From Gammaproteobacteria bacterium (GTDB taxonomy: Bacteria; Pseudomonadota; Gammaproteobacteria; Natronospirales; REEB76), in contig JAGWNO010000027.1 in the NCBI GenBank assembly GCA_028871235.1, positions 1 through 15,457 on the forward strand: a DNA stretch of 15,457 bases. Direction: 5' to 3'. Each line of letters starts with the position of its first letter. Positions within the stretch are counted from its first letter, which is position 1. Positions 1 to 11,208 of this stretch are shown here, one piece after another. A program made the translations under genes and the position numbers. The notes under the pieces were generated by a model, which saw only the letters and a list, made by a program, of their open reading frames with translations, was not told where the DNA came from and did not search any database.

Positions 1-2557
1 GCGTCGTGGTGCCGAGCAGCGCCCAGCTCGGCCGGCTCTGGATGAACGGCACCTTGGCGGTGCGGATCACGTGCACAATGAGCGTCTGCGTGAGTATGGA
101 TTCCACGAACCAGCCGGTCTGGAACAGGGTGGAATTGTGCCAGCCGTTGAAGAAGTAAATCATCACACCGAAAGTGATGTAATCAAATACCGAGCTCAGG
201 GGTCCGATCACCACCATGTACCAACCGATATTGCGCAGGTCCCACTGGCGCGGCTTCTGCAGGTATTCGACATCTACGTTATCGGTGGGGATGGCGATCT
301 GCGAGAAATCGTACAGCAGGTTGTTGACCAGAATCTGGATCGGCGCCATGGGCAGGAACGGCAGGAACAAGCTGGCGCCCAGTACGCTGAACATGTTGCC
401 GAAATTGGAACTGGCGCCCATCTTGATGTACTTGATGATGTTGCCGAACACCTTGCGGCCCTCGATGACGCCTTCCTCCAGCACCATCAGGCTCTTTTCC
501 AGCAGGATGATGTCGGCGGATTCCTTGGCGATGTCCACGGCGGTATCCACCGAGATGCCCACGTCCGCGGTCTTGAGCGCCGGACCGTCGTTGATGCCAT
601 CCCCCAGGAACCCCACCACGTGGTTCTTGCTGTGCAGCGCGCGGATGACGCGTGCTTTCTGCTCCGGCGACAGCTTGGCGAACACGTCCACGACTTCCGC
701 CACGTCGGCCAGGGCCTCATCGTTCATCTTCTCGACATCGACACCCAGGATTATGTACTCCACTTCCAGACCCACTTCCGAACATATCTTGCGGGTGACA
801 GCGTCGTTGTCGCCGGTCAGCACCTTGACCTTGATGCCGTGCTGGCGGAGTTTGGTGATGGCCTCGGCGGCGCTTTCCTTGGGCGGGTCGAGGAAGGCAA
901 TGTAGCCGATCAGCACCATGCCCTGCTCATCATCCTTGGAGTAGATGCGCTTGGGCTCGATGATTTCCTTGTAGGCCACAGCAATCACCCGGAAGCCATC
1001 CTCGTTGAAGGCCCGGGTCACATCCTGCAGGCGCATCAGGTCCGCCGATACCAGCGGCTTGCGGTGGCCTTCCACCTCGGCATCCGAGCAGATGCTGAAG
1101 ATCTCTTCCACCGCGCCCTTGCAGATCAGCAGATGGCGCTCGTGTTCCTCTTCCACCACCACCGACATGCGCCGGCGCTGGAAATCGAAGGGGATTTCAT
1201 CCACCTTGCGGTAATTGCGCTCCGGATGCAGGTCGGCGTACATCTCCACCTTTTCCAGTACCGCGATGTCGAGCAGGTTACGCAGACCGGATTGGTAATA
1301 ACTGTTGAGGAACGCCAGTTCCAGCACCTGCTCGTTGTCGTTGCCGTGGATGTCCACGTGCTTCTCCAGGAACACCTTGTCCTGAGTGAGGGTGCCGGTC
1401 TTATCGGTGCACAGCACGTCCATGGCGCCGAAGTTCTGGATGGAGCTCAGCCGCTTGACGATGACTTTTCGGCGCGACATCACCAACGCGCCCTTGGCGA
1501 GATTGGCACTCAGGATCACCGGCAGCATCTCCGGCGTCAGGCCCACCGCCACCGATAGGGCAAACATGAACGCTTCGTACCAGTTGCCCTTGGTAAAACC
1601 GTTGATGAACAGCACCAGCGGCACCATCACCGCCATGAAACGGATCATCAGCCAGGTGAAGCGATGGATGCCCTTGTCGAAACTTGTCTGAACGGGTGCG
1701 CCGCCGAGTGTGTTCGCCAGCGATCCGAAATAGGTGTTGCCGCCAGTCATTGCCACCAGCGCTATGGCGGTGCCGCTTATCACGTTGGTGCCCATGAAAC
1801 ACAAATTGTTGATTTCCAGCGGATTGCTGCCGGTTTCAACCGCCGCGGCGGCGAATTTCTCCACCGGCATGGACTCGCCGGTAAGCGCCGACTGGTTGAT
1901 GAACAGGTCTTTGGCGGACAGCAGGCGTACGTCCGCAGGGATCATGTCACCGGCGGAAAGCTGCACCAGGTCACCCGGCACCAGTTGCTCGATGGGCACT
2001 TGCTTGCGCACCGGCCGGTAGCTCACGCGCGGTTCGCCGGTGCCATCTGCTTCGGCCGGCTGGGTGTCTTCCACTTCCTCCCGGCGCAATGCGGTGGCGG
2101 TAGTGGTCACCATGGCGCGCAATTTCTCCGCGGCCTTGTTGGAGCGTGCTTCCTGTATCCAGGACAGGGCCACCGAGAGCACCACCATCATGGCGATGAT
2201 CGTCGCCCCGTCCATGTCACCCGTGACCACCGAGGTGATGGACAGCACGATGAGCAGCACATTGAGGGGAAGAATGAGTCTTTCCAGCAACTGACGCAGG
2301 AAGCTTTTCTTTTTTTCCCGGGCGATGCTGTTGGGTCCATGCTCGCTCAGGCGGTTTTCCGCCTCGGCCGTCACCAGTCCCTGGATGCTGGTGTGGAACC
2401 CGTCGAGGGCGCCATCCGCCCCCATGCGGCTCACCTCGATAAGGCGCGCGGCCACGCGCTCACCCGCTCGCTCACTGCTGGAGGAGGCAGTAGGACCAGA
2501 CTTGCCTATCTTCAATAAGCTGCCGAATACCTTCATTCCCATGTCGCACCCATTCAT
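1..2557 (-). CDS. mgtA: Magnesium-translocating P-type ATPase (MgtA-like), 3' end cut off by window edge
   Basis: Inner-membrane type P3 ATPase expected to drive Mg2+ uptake at the cost of ATP. 852 codons are visible; by comparison with E. coli MgtA about 55-60 C-terminal residues (last membrane helices) lie outside the window. Motifs, numbered from the first ATG: actuator TGES at 226-229, PEML in the ion-binding helix at 342-345 (the form seen in MgtA/MgtB rather than the PEGL of Ca2+/Na+ pumps), phosphorylation motif DKTGTLT with the acceptor Asp385, a KGA nucleotide-binding motif, and hinge motif GDGIND at 652-657. The start is uncertain. In-frame ATGs lie at 2557, 2542 and 2536; none has a strong ribosome-binding site, though a GGG stands six bases before the one at 2542. 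A 478-bp gap separates it from the upstream M16 gene, so it probably has its own promoter. MgtA rather than MgtB is inferred from overall similarity remembered, not computed. Confidence 0.93.
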   Translation of the reverse strand, partial: MNGCDMGMKVFGSLLKIGKSGPTASSSSERAGERVAARLIEVSRMGADGALDGFHTSIQGLVTAEAENRLSEHGPNSIAREKKKSFLRQLLERLILPLNVLLIVLSITSVVTGDMDGATIIAMMVVLSVALSWIQEARSNKAAEKLRAMVTTTATALRREEVEDTQPAEADGTGEPRVSYRPVRKQVPIEQLVPGDLVQLSAGDMIPADVRLLSAKDLFINQSALTGESMPVEKFAAAAVETGSNPLEINNLCFMGTNVISGTAIALVAMTGGNTYFGSLANTLGGAPVQTSFDKGIHRFTWLMIRFMAVMVPLVLFINGFTKGNWYEAFMFALSVAVGLTPEMLPVILSANLAKGALVMSRRKVIVKRLSSIQNFGAMDVLCTDKTGTLTQDKVFLEKHVDIHGNDNEQVLELAFLNSYYQSGLRNLLDIAVLEKVEMYADLHPERNYRKVDEIPFDFQRRRMSVVVEEEHERHLLICKGAVEEIFSICSDAEVEGHRKPLVSADLMRLQDVTRAFNEDGFRVIAVAYKEIIEPKRIYSKDDEQGMVLIGYIAFLDPPKESAAEAITKLRQHGIKVKVLTGDNDAVTRKICSEVGLEVEYIILGVDVEKMNDEALADVAEVVDVFAKLSPEQKARVIRALHSKNHVVGFLGDGINDGPALKTADVGISVDTAVDIAKESADIILLEKSLMVLEEGVIEGRKVFGNIIKYIKMGASSNFGNMFSVLGASLFLPFLPMAPIQILVNNLLYDFSQIAIPTDNVDVEYLQKPRQWDLRNIGWYMVVIGPLSSVFDYITFGVMIYFFNGWHNSTLFQTGWFVESILTQTLIVHVIRTAKVPFIQSRPSWALLGTTT

Positions 2558-3035
2558 GGTTCGAAGCGCACGCCAAAGCTGAGTACGGCTATGCAATACA
2601 CCAACGCCGATAATCAGCGGCCATGCCTGGGATCAACTGCTGTTTTAAGCGGGGTCCGGACATTGGTCGCGTGGATATCCTGGTAATGCCTGCCGGCACC
2701 ACACAGCCACGCGGAAAGGAAGGAATCAGGCGAGGGAGGCGGTACCCGCGAAGCGGGATCCTGTCATACAGTTTCTACTATGACTGCCCACTGGGCATCC
2801 TCCGGTAATCAAACCGGCGCGGATGCTAGTCCCGCGTTCCACATGTGTCAACGGGTTTTCGCTGATTCCGGCGAATTATTTCCACGCCGTGATCACCGGC
2901 AAGTCCATCTAAAAAAACCTGCTCGGCGCCGATTCTTGAAAGACCCGCAAGCAACGGTTCGGGCACATATTTGTCTTACCGCCGCACCCGGCATGTGTTA
3001 TCGCCGCATGTCGCACTTCCCCGCTCCGCACTTTC
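2558..3035. other. 478-bp non-coding gap upstream of the Mg2+ ATPase gene
   Basis: No convincing gene is seen on either strand. On the minus strand (the leader side of the ATPase gene) it holds a CCCGC/GCGGG hairpin at 2745-2757, an inverted repeat at 2763-2784 (listed separately), and a seven-T tract at 2917-2911 about 120 bp past the M16 stop codon. Only a poor self-complementary GGCGCC precedes that tract, so I do not call it a terminator. Minus-strand reading frames in the possible leader are very short (for example 13 codons from the ATG in TGTATGACAGG) and lack the proline-rich character of the enterobacterial mgtL leader peptide. No clear sigma-70 promoter could be chosen. Confidence 0.6.
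2763..2784. repeat. Inverted repeat GTCATA-N10-TATGAC upstream of the Mg2+ ATPase gene
   Basis: Two perfect 6-bp arms, GTCATA at 2763-2768 and TATGAC at 2779-2784, are separated by 10 bp. The layout suits a dimeric regulator's operator, about 205 bp upstream of the ATPase start. It does not match the PhoP box (direct repeats). A 6-bp repeat of this kind can also arise by chance, so the functional reading is tentative. Confidence 0.25.
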
Positions 3036-5708
3036 TTATTCCGGATCCGGCCCCTTCACCGTCTCCACCAGATCATCGGGCCGGATCCAATGCTGGTAAG
3101 CGGCCTGGACCTGCGGAGCAGTCAGCCGCAGGTAATGACGTGCAGCCACCAGCGGCTCATCCAGTGGCAGGCCGTGGGTGGAGTCATACAGCAGGTGCTC
3201 GGCGATGCGCCCGGTGCTGGACTCATCCAGGGGAATCTGCCGCAGCAGCGTGGCCTTGGCGCGCTTTAATTCAGTCGCTGTCACCGGCGCGTTCTGCATG
3301 GCCTTGAGATTGCGGACCACCAGCATCCGCGCCCGGGCCGCCTTATCCGGGTCGCAGCCGTATTCCACCTGGAAAGTGCCGCGGTTGCGGATGAGGTCGA
3401 GGCTCGAGTGCACGTAATAGACCAGCCCGGTCTTCACCCGCAGGTCCTGGTACAGCCGGTTGGCGAACAGGCCACCGCTCAGCACCTCGTTACCAAGCTC
3501 CAGGGCGTAGCGATCAGCGCTGAACAGGTTCACCCCCAGGTTCTCTGCAAGCACCACCTGATCCTGCACACGACTCCGGTCCGGCACCACCGAGCGTGAG
3601 GGCGTGTTGAGGGGGATGGCGTTGAGATCAGTGGCGGGCGGGGGACCCGCAGCCCGCCAGCCGCCGAAATATTTTACGATGGCCGCACGCGCCGCCGCCG
3701 GCGTCACCTGGCCGATCACCACGATGGTGGTGAGATCCGGCCGGTAGGCCCGGTGGTAATAGGTTTGCACGTCCTCGAGTTGCAGGCCCATGACACTCTG
3801 GGGCAGCGCCTCCCGCAGGGTCGGATCATTTGCCGGCACCAGCGCCTTGATGATGGCGCGCCGGAACAGGTAATCGGGGCTCTCAAGGTTGCCGGCCGTG
3901 AACCGGGCGGTCTGCATCTGCACCACCTTGAAGGCCGGTTCCGGCAGTGCCGGATGCAGCTCGTTATCGGCCAGCAGTTGCACCGCCCGCTCGAAGTGCG
4001 CAGCCGGTGCCTCCACCGAGAATTGGGTGCCGGCAGTTTCGCTGGCGGCGATGTCATCCAGCGCTTTCTGGAACGCGATGCGGTCGAGGCTGGTGGTGCC
4101 GTAGCCGAACAACTGGTCCAACACATCCGCCACGCCCTCCTTGCCAGCCGGCTGCTGCAACTCCGGTTGGTTCCTGATGCGGCCGTATACCGCCACTGTG
4201 CCGCTCACTTCCTCGGGCTGCACGATGAGGCGGATACCGTTGGCCAGCATGCTCACCACCGGCCGCACCGTTGATTGGGGCAGATGCAGCCGGGACAGCG
4301 CTTGCGCCGCCCAATGCGGGAGTTGCACCGGCTTGCCGGGTGCGGCGGCGAACGACTCGGCACCACCGAAACCCTTGCCGGCTACCGGTTTACCGGATTG
4401 CTGCGGTGTGAGGATGGCGACGATGGCATGTTCCCGGTCCAGGTATTGCCGCGCCACCCGGTCCACGTCGGCGACCGTGACTTTGTCGAGTGCGGCAATC
4501 AGATCATCCGGCGATTGCCGCCCCTGCAGCGCCAGTGCGCTGGACCAGGCATTGGCGAGCCCCGGCACTGAATTTTTCTCGAACTCGAAGGCAGCGATCT
4601 CGCTGCGCTTGGCGGCGGCCACCAGGTCCGCCGGCACACCGGCCTTCACCACCCGGGCGAGCACCTCCTGTATCTCCCGGGTGAGCGCCGCTGCATCGCC
4701 GCCCTTGGGGAACACGCCCAGTGCATAACCGAGCCCCGCAGCCGGGAGCGTGTTGCGCTGGAAACCGGCATACAGGGCCTTGCCTTCCGGCACCAGCGCA
4801 TACAGGCTGCCACGCTGGCTATTGAGCACATCAGCCAGCACCACGCCCGCCGCGTAATCCGGGCTGAGGTAGCCCGGCAGACGGAAGGTCGTCAGCGACA
4901 GGCCGTAGGGCAGATCCGTGGACAGATTGAGCGTCTCCGCCGGCACCGGTTGCAGCTCGACACCGGGCCGTGGCGGCAGTTTCCTGGCGGGGATGCCAGA
5001 GAAAAGTTTTCCCACCAGCGCCAGGGTCGCCCGCGGCCGCACGTCGCCGACGATCACCAGGATGGCGTTATTGGGCGCGTACCAGCTGGCATAGAACGCC
5101 TTGAGCATGGCTGCCGAGGTCTTATCGAAGGACGGCCGCGTGCCCAGGGCATCGTGGGCATAGGGCGTGCCCTTGAACAGGGCGGCCAGCAACTGCGTGT
5201 AGAACACATACTGGGGGTTGGAAAGGTCGTTGGCCACTTCCTGTTCAATGGCGCCCCGCTCCTTCTCCCAGTCCGCCTGGCTCACATCCAGCCCGCGCAT
5301 GCGGATGGCTTCGATGTGCAGCGGCACTTCCAGGTCCTCCGCCGGCACCGTGAAGTAATACTGGGTCAGGGTCTGCTGGGTATCGGCATTGGCGTTGCCG
5401 CCCATGGCGGCGCTGATGTCCATCAACTGGTCGGCGGACAGCCCCGGGCTGCCGCGGAACATCATGTGCTCCAGCGCATGTGCCGTGCCTGGAAAACCCG
5501 CAGGCGCTTCATTGGAACCTACCAGGTAATTCACTTGGGTGGTCACCACCGGTGCCAGCGTATTGCGGACGATTACCACCCGCAGGCCGTTGCTGAGCGT
5601 GGCCCGCAATACATCCGGATTGCCTGCGGCAACGGCATTTACAGCTATGACCGCCGCCGGCAACAGCGCCAGCGCCCATACGCACATCCTGCGGGAGAGT
5701 CGCGGCAT
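3036..5708 (-). CDS. Periplasmic M16-family zinc metallopeptidase (two-domain, pitrilysin/PqqL-like)
   Basis: An 890-residue secreted peptidase. Residues 1 to about 27 form a signal peptide (RRMC, then a hydrophobic run ending AVA), placing it in the periplasm. The N-terminal M16 domain carries the zinc motif HALEH (His77, Glu80, His81), with the third ligand Glu157 in EQEV 76 residues later, the usual spacing. A second M16-like half follows without HxxEH; near residues 752-767 it has the LYQDLRVKTGLVYY stretch typical of the inactive partner domain. Such proteins close as a clam-shell around unfolded peptides; the substrate here is unknown. I chose the ATG at 5708 because AGGGG stands six bases upstream and the signal peptide then starts correctly; the ATG 17 codons upstream would spoil the signal peptide. 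A good promoter (5758-5787) suggests monocistronic expression. Processing-peptidase, PqqF-like or PqqL-like roles cannot be told apart from sequence alone. Confidence 0.93.
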   Translation of the reverse strand: MPRLSRRMCVWALALLPAAVIAVNAVAAGNPDVLRATLSNGLRVVIVRNTLAPVVTTQVNYLVGSNEAPAGFPGTAHALEHMMFRGSPGLSADQLMDISAAMGGNANADTQQTLTQYYFTVPAEDLEVPLHIEAIRMRGLDVSQADWEKERGAIEQEVANDLSNPQYVFYTQLLAALFKGTPYAHDALGTRPSFDKTSAAMLKAFYASWYAPNNAILVIVGDVRPRATLALVGKLFSGIPARKLPPRPGVELQPVPAETLNLSTDLPYGLSLTTFRLPGYLSPDYAAGVVLADVLNSQRGSLYALVPEGKALYAGFQRNTLPAAGLGYALGVFPKGGDAAALTREIQEVLARVVKAGVPADLVAAAKRSEIAAFEFEKNSVPGLANAWSSALALQGRQSPDDLIAALDKVTVADVDRVARQYLDREHAIVAILTPQQSGKPVAGKGFGGAESFAAAPGKPVQLPHWAAQALSRLHLPQSTVRPVVSMLANGIRLIVQPEEVSGTVAVYGRIRNQPELQQPAGKEGVADVLDQLFGYGTTSLDRIAFQKALDDIAASETAGTQFSVEAPAAHFERAVQLLADNELHPALPEPAFKVVQMQTARFTAGNLESPDYLFRRAIIKALVPANDPTLREALPQSVMGLQLEDVQTYYHRAYRPDLTTIVVIGQVTPAAARAAIVKYFGGWRAAGPPPATDLNAIPLNTPSRSVVPDRSRVQDQVVLAENLGVNLFSADRYALELGNEVLSGGLFANRLYQDLRVKTGLVYYVHSSLDLIRNRGTFQVEYGCDPDKAARARMLVVRNLKAMQNAPVTATELKRAKATLLRQIPLDESSTGRIAEHLLYDSTHGLPLDEPLVAARHYLRLTAPQVQAAYQHWIRPDDLVETVKGPDPE

Positions 5709-5757
5709 GATATCCCCTCTAAACTGCGGATATTGATGTTTGGAATGATGTCGACGC

Positions 5758-5787
5758 ACTATCCCAAAACCGGTCTCAGCGCGTCAA
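5758..5787 (-). promoter_or_regulatory. Predicted sigma-70 promoter of the M16 peptidase gene
   Basis: The minus strand reads TTGACG (5787-5782, 5/6 match), an 18-bp spacer, then GATAGT (5763-5758, 4/6 match). Transcription would start near 5750, leaving about 42 nt of leader before the AGGGG ribosome-binding site and the ATG at 5708. Judged by eye only. Confidence 0.4.
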
Positions 5788-5873
5788 GCTGTCATGAAGA
5801 TAGTGGCGCAGTGCCTGCCGAGTGGTGGAAGCTGGAGCACTGCCGGCAAGTAGCAATAAAGCCGCCGGCACCA

Positions 5874-5906
5874 GACAGCGCCGCAGTTGCCGCTGCAGGC
5901 GCTGTC
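5874..5906 (-). terminator. Strong hairpin, possible 3' end of the small basic-protein transcript
   Basis: GACAGCGCC (5874-5882) pairs perfectly with GGCGCTGTC (5898-5906), and the stem continues with GCAG/CTGC around a 6-nt loop, with one bulged A at 5897: 13 pairs in all. It lies about 42 nt past the stop codon of the small gene. There is no T-run on either side, so it is not a classical intrinsic terminator. It could stabilise a 3' end or act with Rho. A second, weaker inverted repeat (TGCCGGC/GCCGGCA, 5841-5870) lies just beyond. Confidence 0.4.
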
Positions 5907-5948
5907 CGATGCCGGTGGTCATGACCGTCCGTTGTCAGTCAGTGGTGA

Positions 5949-6302
5949 TCAAGCGCGGCCGTGACCACCCTTGCCCTGGACGTGACGTTCGCGCCGTTCA
6001 TGACGGCGGTTGTGCTTGTCCTTGCGGATGTCACGCTTGTCCTTGCGCATGTCCCTGGCCTGGGCCTGCGCTTTGCGGAACTTGCCCTGGCGCACGTCCT
6101 TGTTGATCTGCCGCTGGTCATGGCGCACATCGCGTTTGTCGTGGCGGATGTCGCGGTTGTCCTTGCGGATTTGATGGGTCTCCTGCCGCTGCGGTGCCGC
6201 CGCCGGTGCCGGCGTCGGGGCCGGAGCCTGCTGGGCGTATGCCAGCGAGGTGGCCGCCACGGCGAACAGCGCGCTCAGGATGAGTGTGGTGCTACGGTTC
6301 AT
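5949..6302 (-). CDS. Small secreted, highly basic heptad-repeat protein of unknown function
   Basis: 117 residues; I do not recognise a named family. Residues 1-23 are a clear signal peptide ending AYA, followed by a Pro/Ala/Gln-rich linker (24-42). From about 43 to 108 the chain is almost wholly Arg, Lys, His and Asp in heptads such as RDIRHDK, RDVRHDQ, MRKDKRD, IRKDKHN, with one Ile, Val or Met per heptad; it ends in a Gly/His-rich tail. This composition predicts a long charged helix, exported to the periplasm or beyond, with a possible affinity for anionic polymers or metal ions (inference only). I chose the ATG at 6302 because AGGGAG lies six bases upstream; an ATG two codons earlier abuts that site. 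It sits alone between metH and the M16 gene. The plus strand is also open here, but that follows from the repetitive codons. Confidence 0.75.
   Translation of the reverse strand: MNRSTTLILSALFAVAATSLAYAQQAPAPTPAPAAAPQRQETHQIRKDNRDIRHDKRDVRHDQRQINKDVRQGKFRKAQAQARDMRKDKRDIRKDKHNRRHERRERHVQGKGGHGRA
5979..6176 (-). repeat. Degenerate 21-bp tandem repeats encoding charged heptads
   Basis: The coding sequence repeats with a 21-bp period, for example GTCCTTGCGGATGTC and GTCGTGGCGGATGTC on the plus strand, each unit giving a heptad like RDIRKDK. The copies have diverged at third and some second positions, and the middle of the array (about residues 70-82) has decayed. This indicates growth by internal duplication. 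Confidence 0.65.
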
Positions 6303-6427
6303 GGTCATCTCCCTAGAGGTTAACAGTGCAGGCAGGGTTATCCGGCCTTAGGGGCAGGAACGGGTTACCGGGACCCGGGTTGACGGCGGCCGAATGAATA
6401 AACGGTAAGGTCCAGGTCCGGTCCTGC

Positions 6428-10105
<3,678 letters not shown>

Positions 10106-10112
10106 TTCGATT

Positions 10113-11051
10113 TCAGCCTCGGACAGCAGCACGGTCCACGGAGTCCTCGGCCAGGGACTGCGTATCTCTGGCGCGAATTCCCAACAGATGACAGATGGCG
10201 CGGGTGAGTTCCGCACGGTTCAGCGTGTAGAAATGAAACTCATGCACGCCTTCAGCTTGCAGACGGCGGCATTGTTCGCCGGCCACGTGCGCCGCCACCA
10301 GCTTGCGGGTCTCGGGATCGTCATCGAGCCCTTCGAAATGCCGTGCCAACGACGCGGGCACGCTGGCGCCGCAGCGGGAAGCAAATTTCTGCACTTGCCG
10401 GAAATTCGTCACCGGCAGTATGCCGGGCACCAGCGGCATGCTGACGCCGGCCTTGACGGCTTTGTCACGGAAGCGCAGATACAGCTCCACGTCGAAGAAA
10501 AACTGGGTGATGCCGCGGGCCGCGCCGGCATCCTGCTTGCGTTTCAGATTTTCCAGGTCCGCCGCGGGCGAGAGCGCGTCGGGATGGGTTTCGGGATGGG
10601 CAGCGACGCTGATCTCGAAATCCGCGACTTTTTTCAGGCCAGCGACCAGCTCCGCCGCGCAGCGATAGCCCTGCGGATGCGGTACAAACTTGCCCTTGCC
10701 TTCCGGCGGATCGCCGCGCAGCGCCACGATGTGTCGGATGCCCGCCTGCCAATAACGCTTGGCAACGGATTCAATTTCGCTCTGGGTGGCGCCCACGCAG
10801 GTCAGATGCGCCGCCGGACGCAGGCCCAGCCGCTCTTGAATGGCGACCACGGTCTCATGAGTACGCTCGCGGGTGGAACCGCCTGCGCCATAGGTTACGG
10901 AGGCAAAGCGCGGCGCCAAAGGCGCAAGACGTTCCAGCGCCTGCCACAGTTTCTGATGCAGCTCCGGTGTAGCGGGCGGAAAGAATTCGAAAGACACCGC
11001 CGGCAGTGCCGGAAACGCCTGGCGATCCCACGGCGTGGACAGTTGATTCAC
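10113..11051 (-). CDS. metF: 5,10-methylenetetrahydrofolate reductase
   Basis: FAD enzyme that reduces 5,10-methylene-THF to 5-methyl-THF, the methyl donor used by the MetH encoded next in the operon. 312 residues, slightly longer than E. coli MetF (296), with an unmatched tail after HLLGIRA. Visible family motifs: SFEFFPP with the catalytic Glu22, SVTYGAGG, HLTCVGAT, HIVALRGDPP with Asp114 near the flavin, ITQFFFD, PGILPV, GLDDDPETR and the closing FHFYTLNRAEL. The start is GTG at 11051, preceded at eight bases by a weak GGA; no other in-frame start gives a sensible N-terminus. A three-codon frame, ATG CAG TCG TGA from 11059, ends on top of this GTG. The gene is preceded by a promoter, a SAM-II aptamer and a terminator hairpin. 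Confidence 0.97.
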   Translation of the reverse strand: MNQLSTPWDRQAFPALPAVSFEFFPPATPELHQKLWQALERLAPLAPRFASVTYGAGGSTRERTHETVVAIQERLGLRPAAHLTCVGATQSEIESVAKRYWQAGIRHIVALRGDPPEGKGKFVPHPQGYRCAAELVAGLKKVADFEISVAAHPETHPDALSPAADLENLKRKQDAGAARGITQFFFDVELYLRFRDKAVKAGVSMPLVPGILPVTNFRQVQKFASRCGASVPASLARHFEGLDDDPETRKLVAAHVAGEQCRRLQAEGVHEFHFYTLNRAELTRAICHLLGIRARDTQSLAEDSVDRAAVRG

Positions 11052-11104
11052 GACTGCATTCCGGTCACGTTTGCACTTCCGTTCCCCCGCGTTATTGCGG
11101 GCAC

Positions 11105-11136
11105 AAAAAAACCCGCTCAGCTTTCGCCAAGCAGGT
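11105..11136 (-). terminator. Intrinsic terminator inside the metF leader (riboswitch expression platform)
   Basis: On the minus strand 11136-11126 pairs with 11121-11111 in eleven consecutive base pairs (including three G-U), capped by a GAAA tetraloop and followed by seven Ts (11111-11105). It lies upstream of metF and downstream of the metF promoter, so it can only serve as an attenuator or as the end of a short leader RNA. Its 3' strand AAGCTGAG (11123-11116) is complementary to the aptamer loop CTCAGCTT (11185-11178). Confidence 0.88.
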
Positions 11137-11145
11137 CATTTGTGA

Positions 11146-11200
11146 CCCCGCTTTAGCCGTATTTATATAGCGCCCGCAAGCTGAGAATCAAATCGGCGCT
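11146..11200 (-). promoter_or_regulatory. SAM-II (SAM_alpha) riboswitch aptamer upstream of metF-metH
   Basis: Seen on the minus strand: P1 AGCGCC (11200-11195) pairs with GGCGCT (11174-11169). The loop opens with GATTT (11194-11190), the conserved uridines of SAM-II, and carries TTGC (11179-11176). After P1 comes ATATAAAT (11168-11161), then GGCTAAAGCGGGG (11158-11146). The H-type pseudoknot can form as C11176-G11157, G11177-C11156, a U-U pair, U11179-A11154, then C11180-G11151, G11181-C11150 and several further pairs with the GGGG. These match the published SAM-II fold as I remember it (GAUUU, UUGC, AUAAAU, GCUAAA). The ligand S-adenosylmethionine is the end product of the pathway that metF and metH feed. 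A small hairpin GGTCA-CAAA-TGACC (11147-11134) bridges aptamer and terminator. No covariance search was run. Confidence 0.88.
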
Positions 11201-11208
11201 TGGCAAGA

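Noticed and set aside
71..1558. 495-codon open frame on the plus strand
   Set aside because: It is antisense to the P-type ATPase, whose TGES, DKTG and GDGIND motifs are on the minus strand. Its His/Val/Asp-rich product resembles no protein family.
2905..2935. Terminator for the M16 gene at the seven-T tract
   Set aside because: Only the self-complementary GGCGCC region precedes the Ts and cannot form a stable hairpin with a proper loop.
5961..6323. Plus-strand frame of hydrophobic VLADV repeats, antisense to the small basic protein
   Set aside because: Repeated Lys-Asp-Arg codons read backwards give Leu/Val/Ala codons. The minus frame has a ribosome-binding site and a proper signal peptide; the plus frame has neither.
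6409..6424. Three closely spaced GGTCC units just past the metH stop
   Set aside because: Too short, and with no symmetric structure; most likely chance in GC-rich sequence.
10106..10216. 37-codon N-terminal extension of metH
   Set aside because: It would overlap the metF coding sequence, is not in the E. coli homologue, and metH has a good start at 10105.
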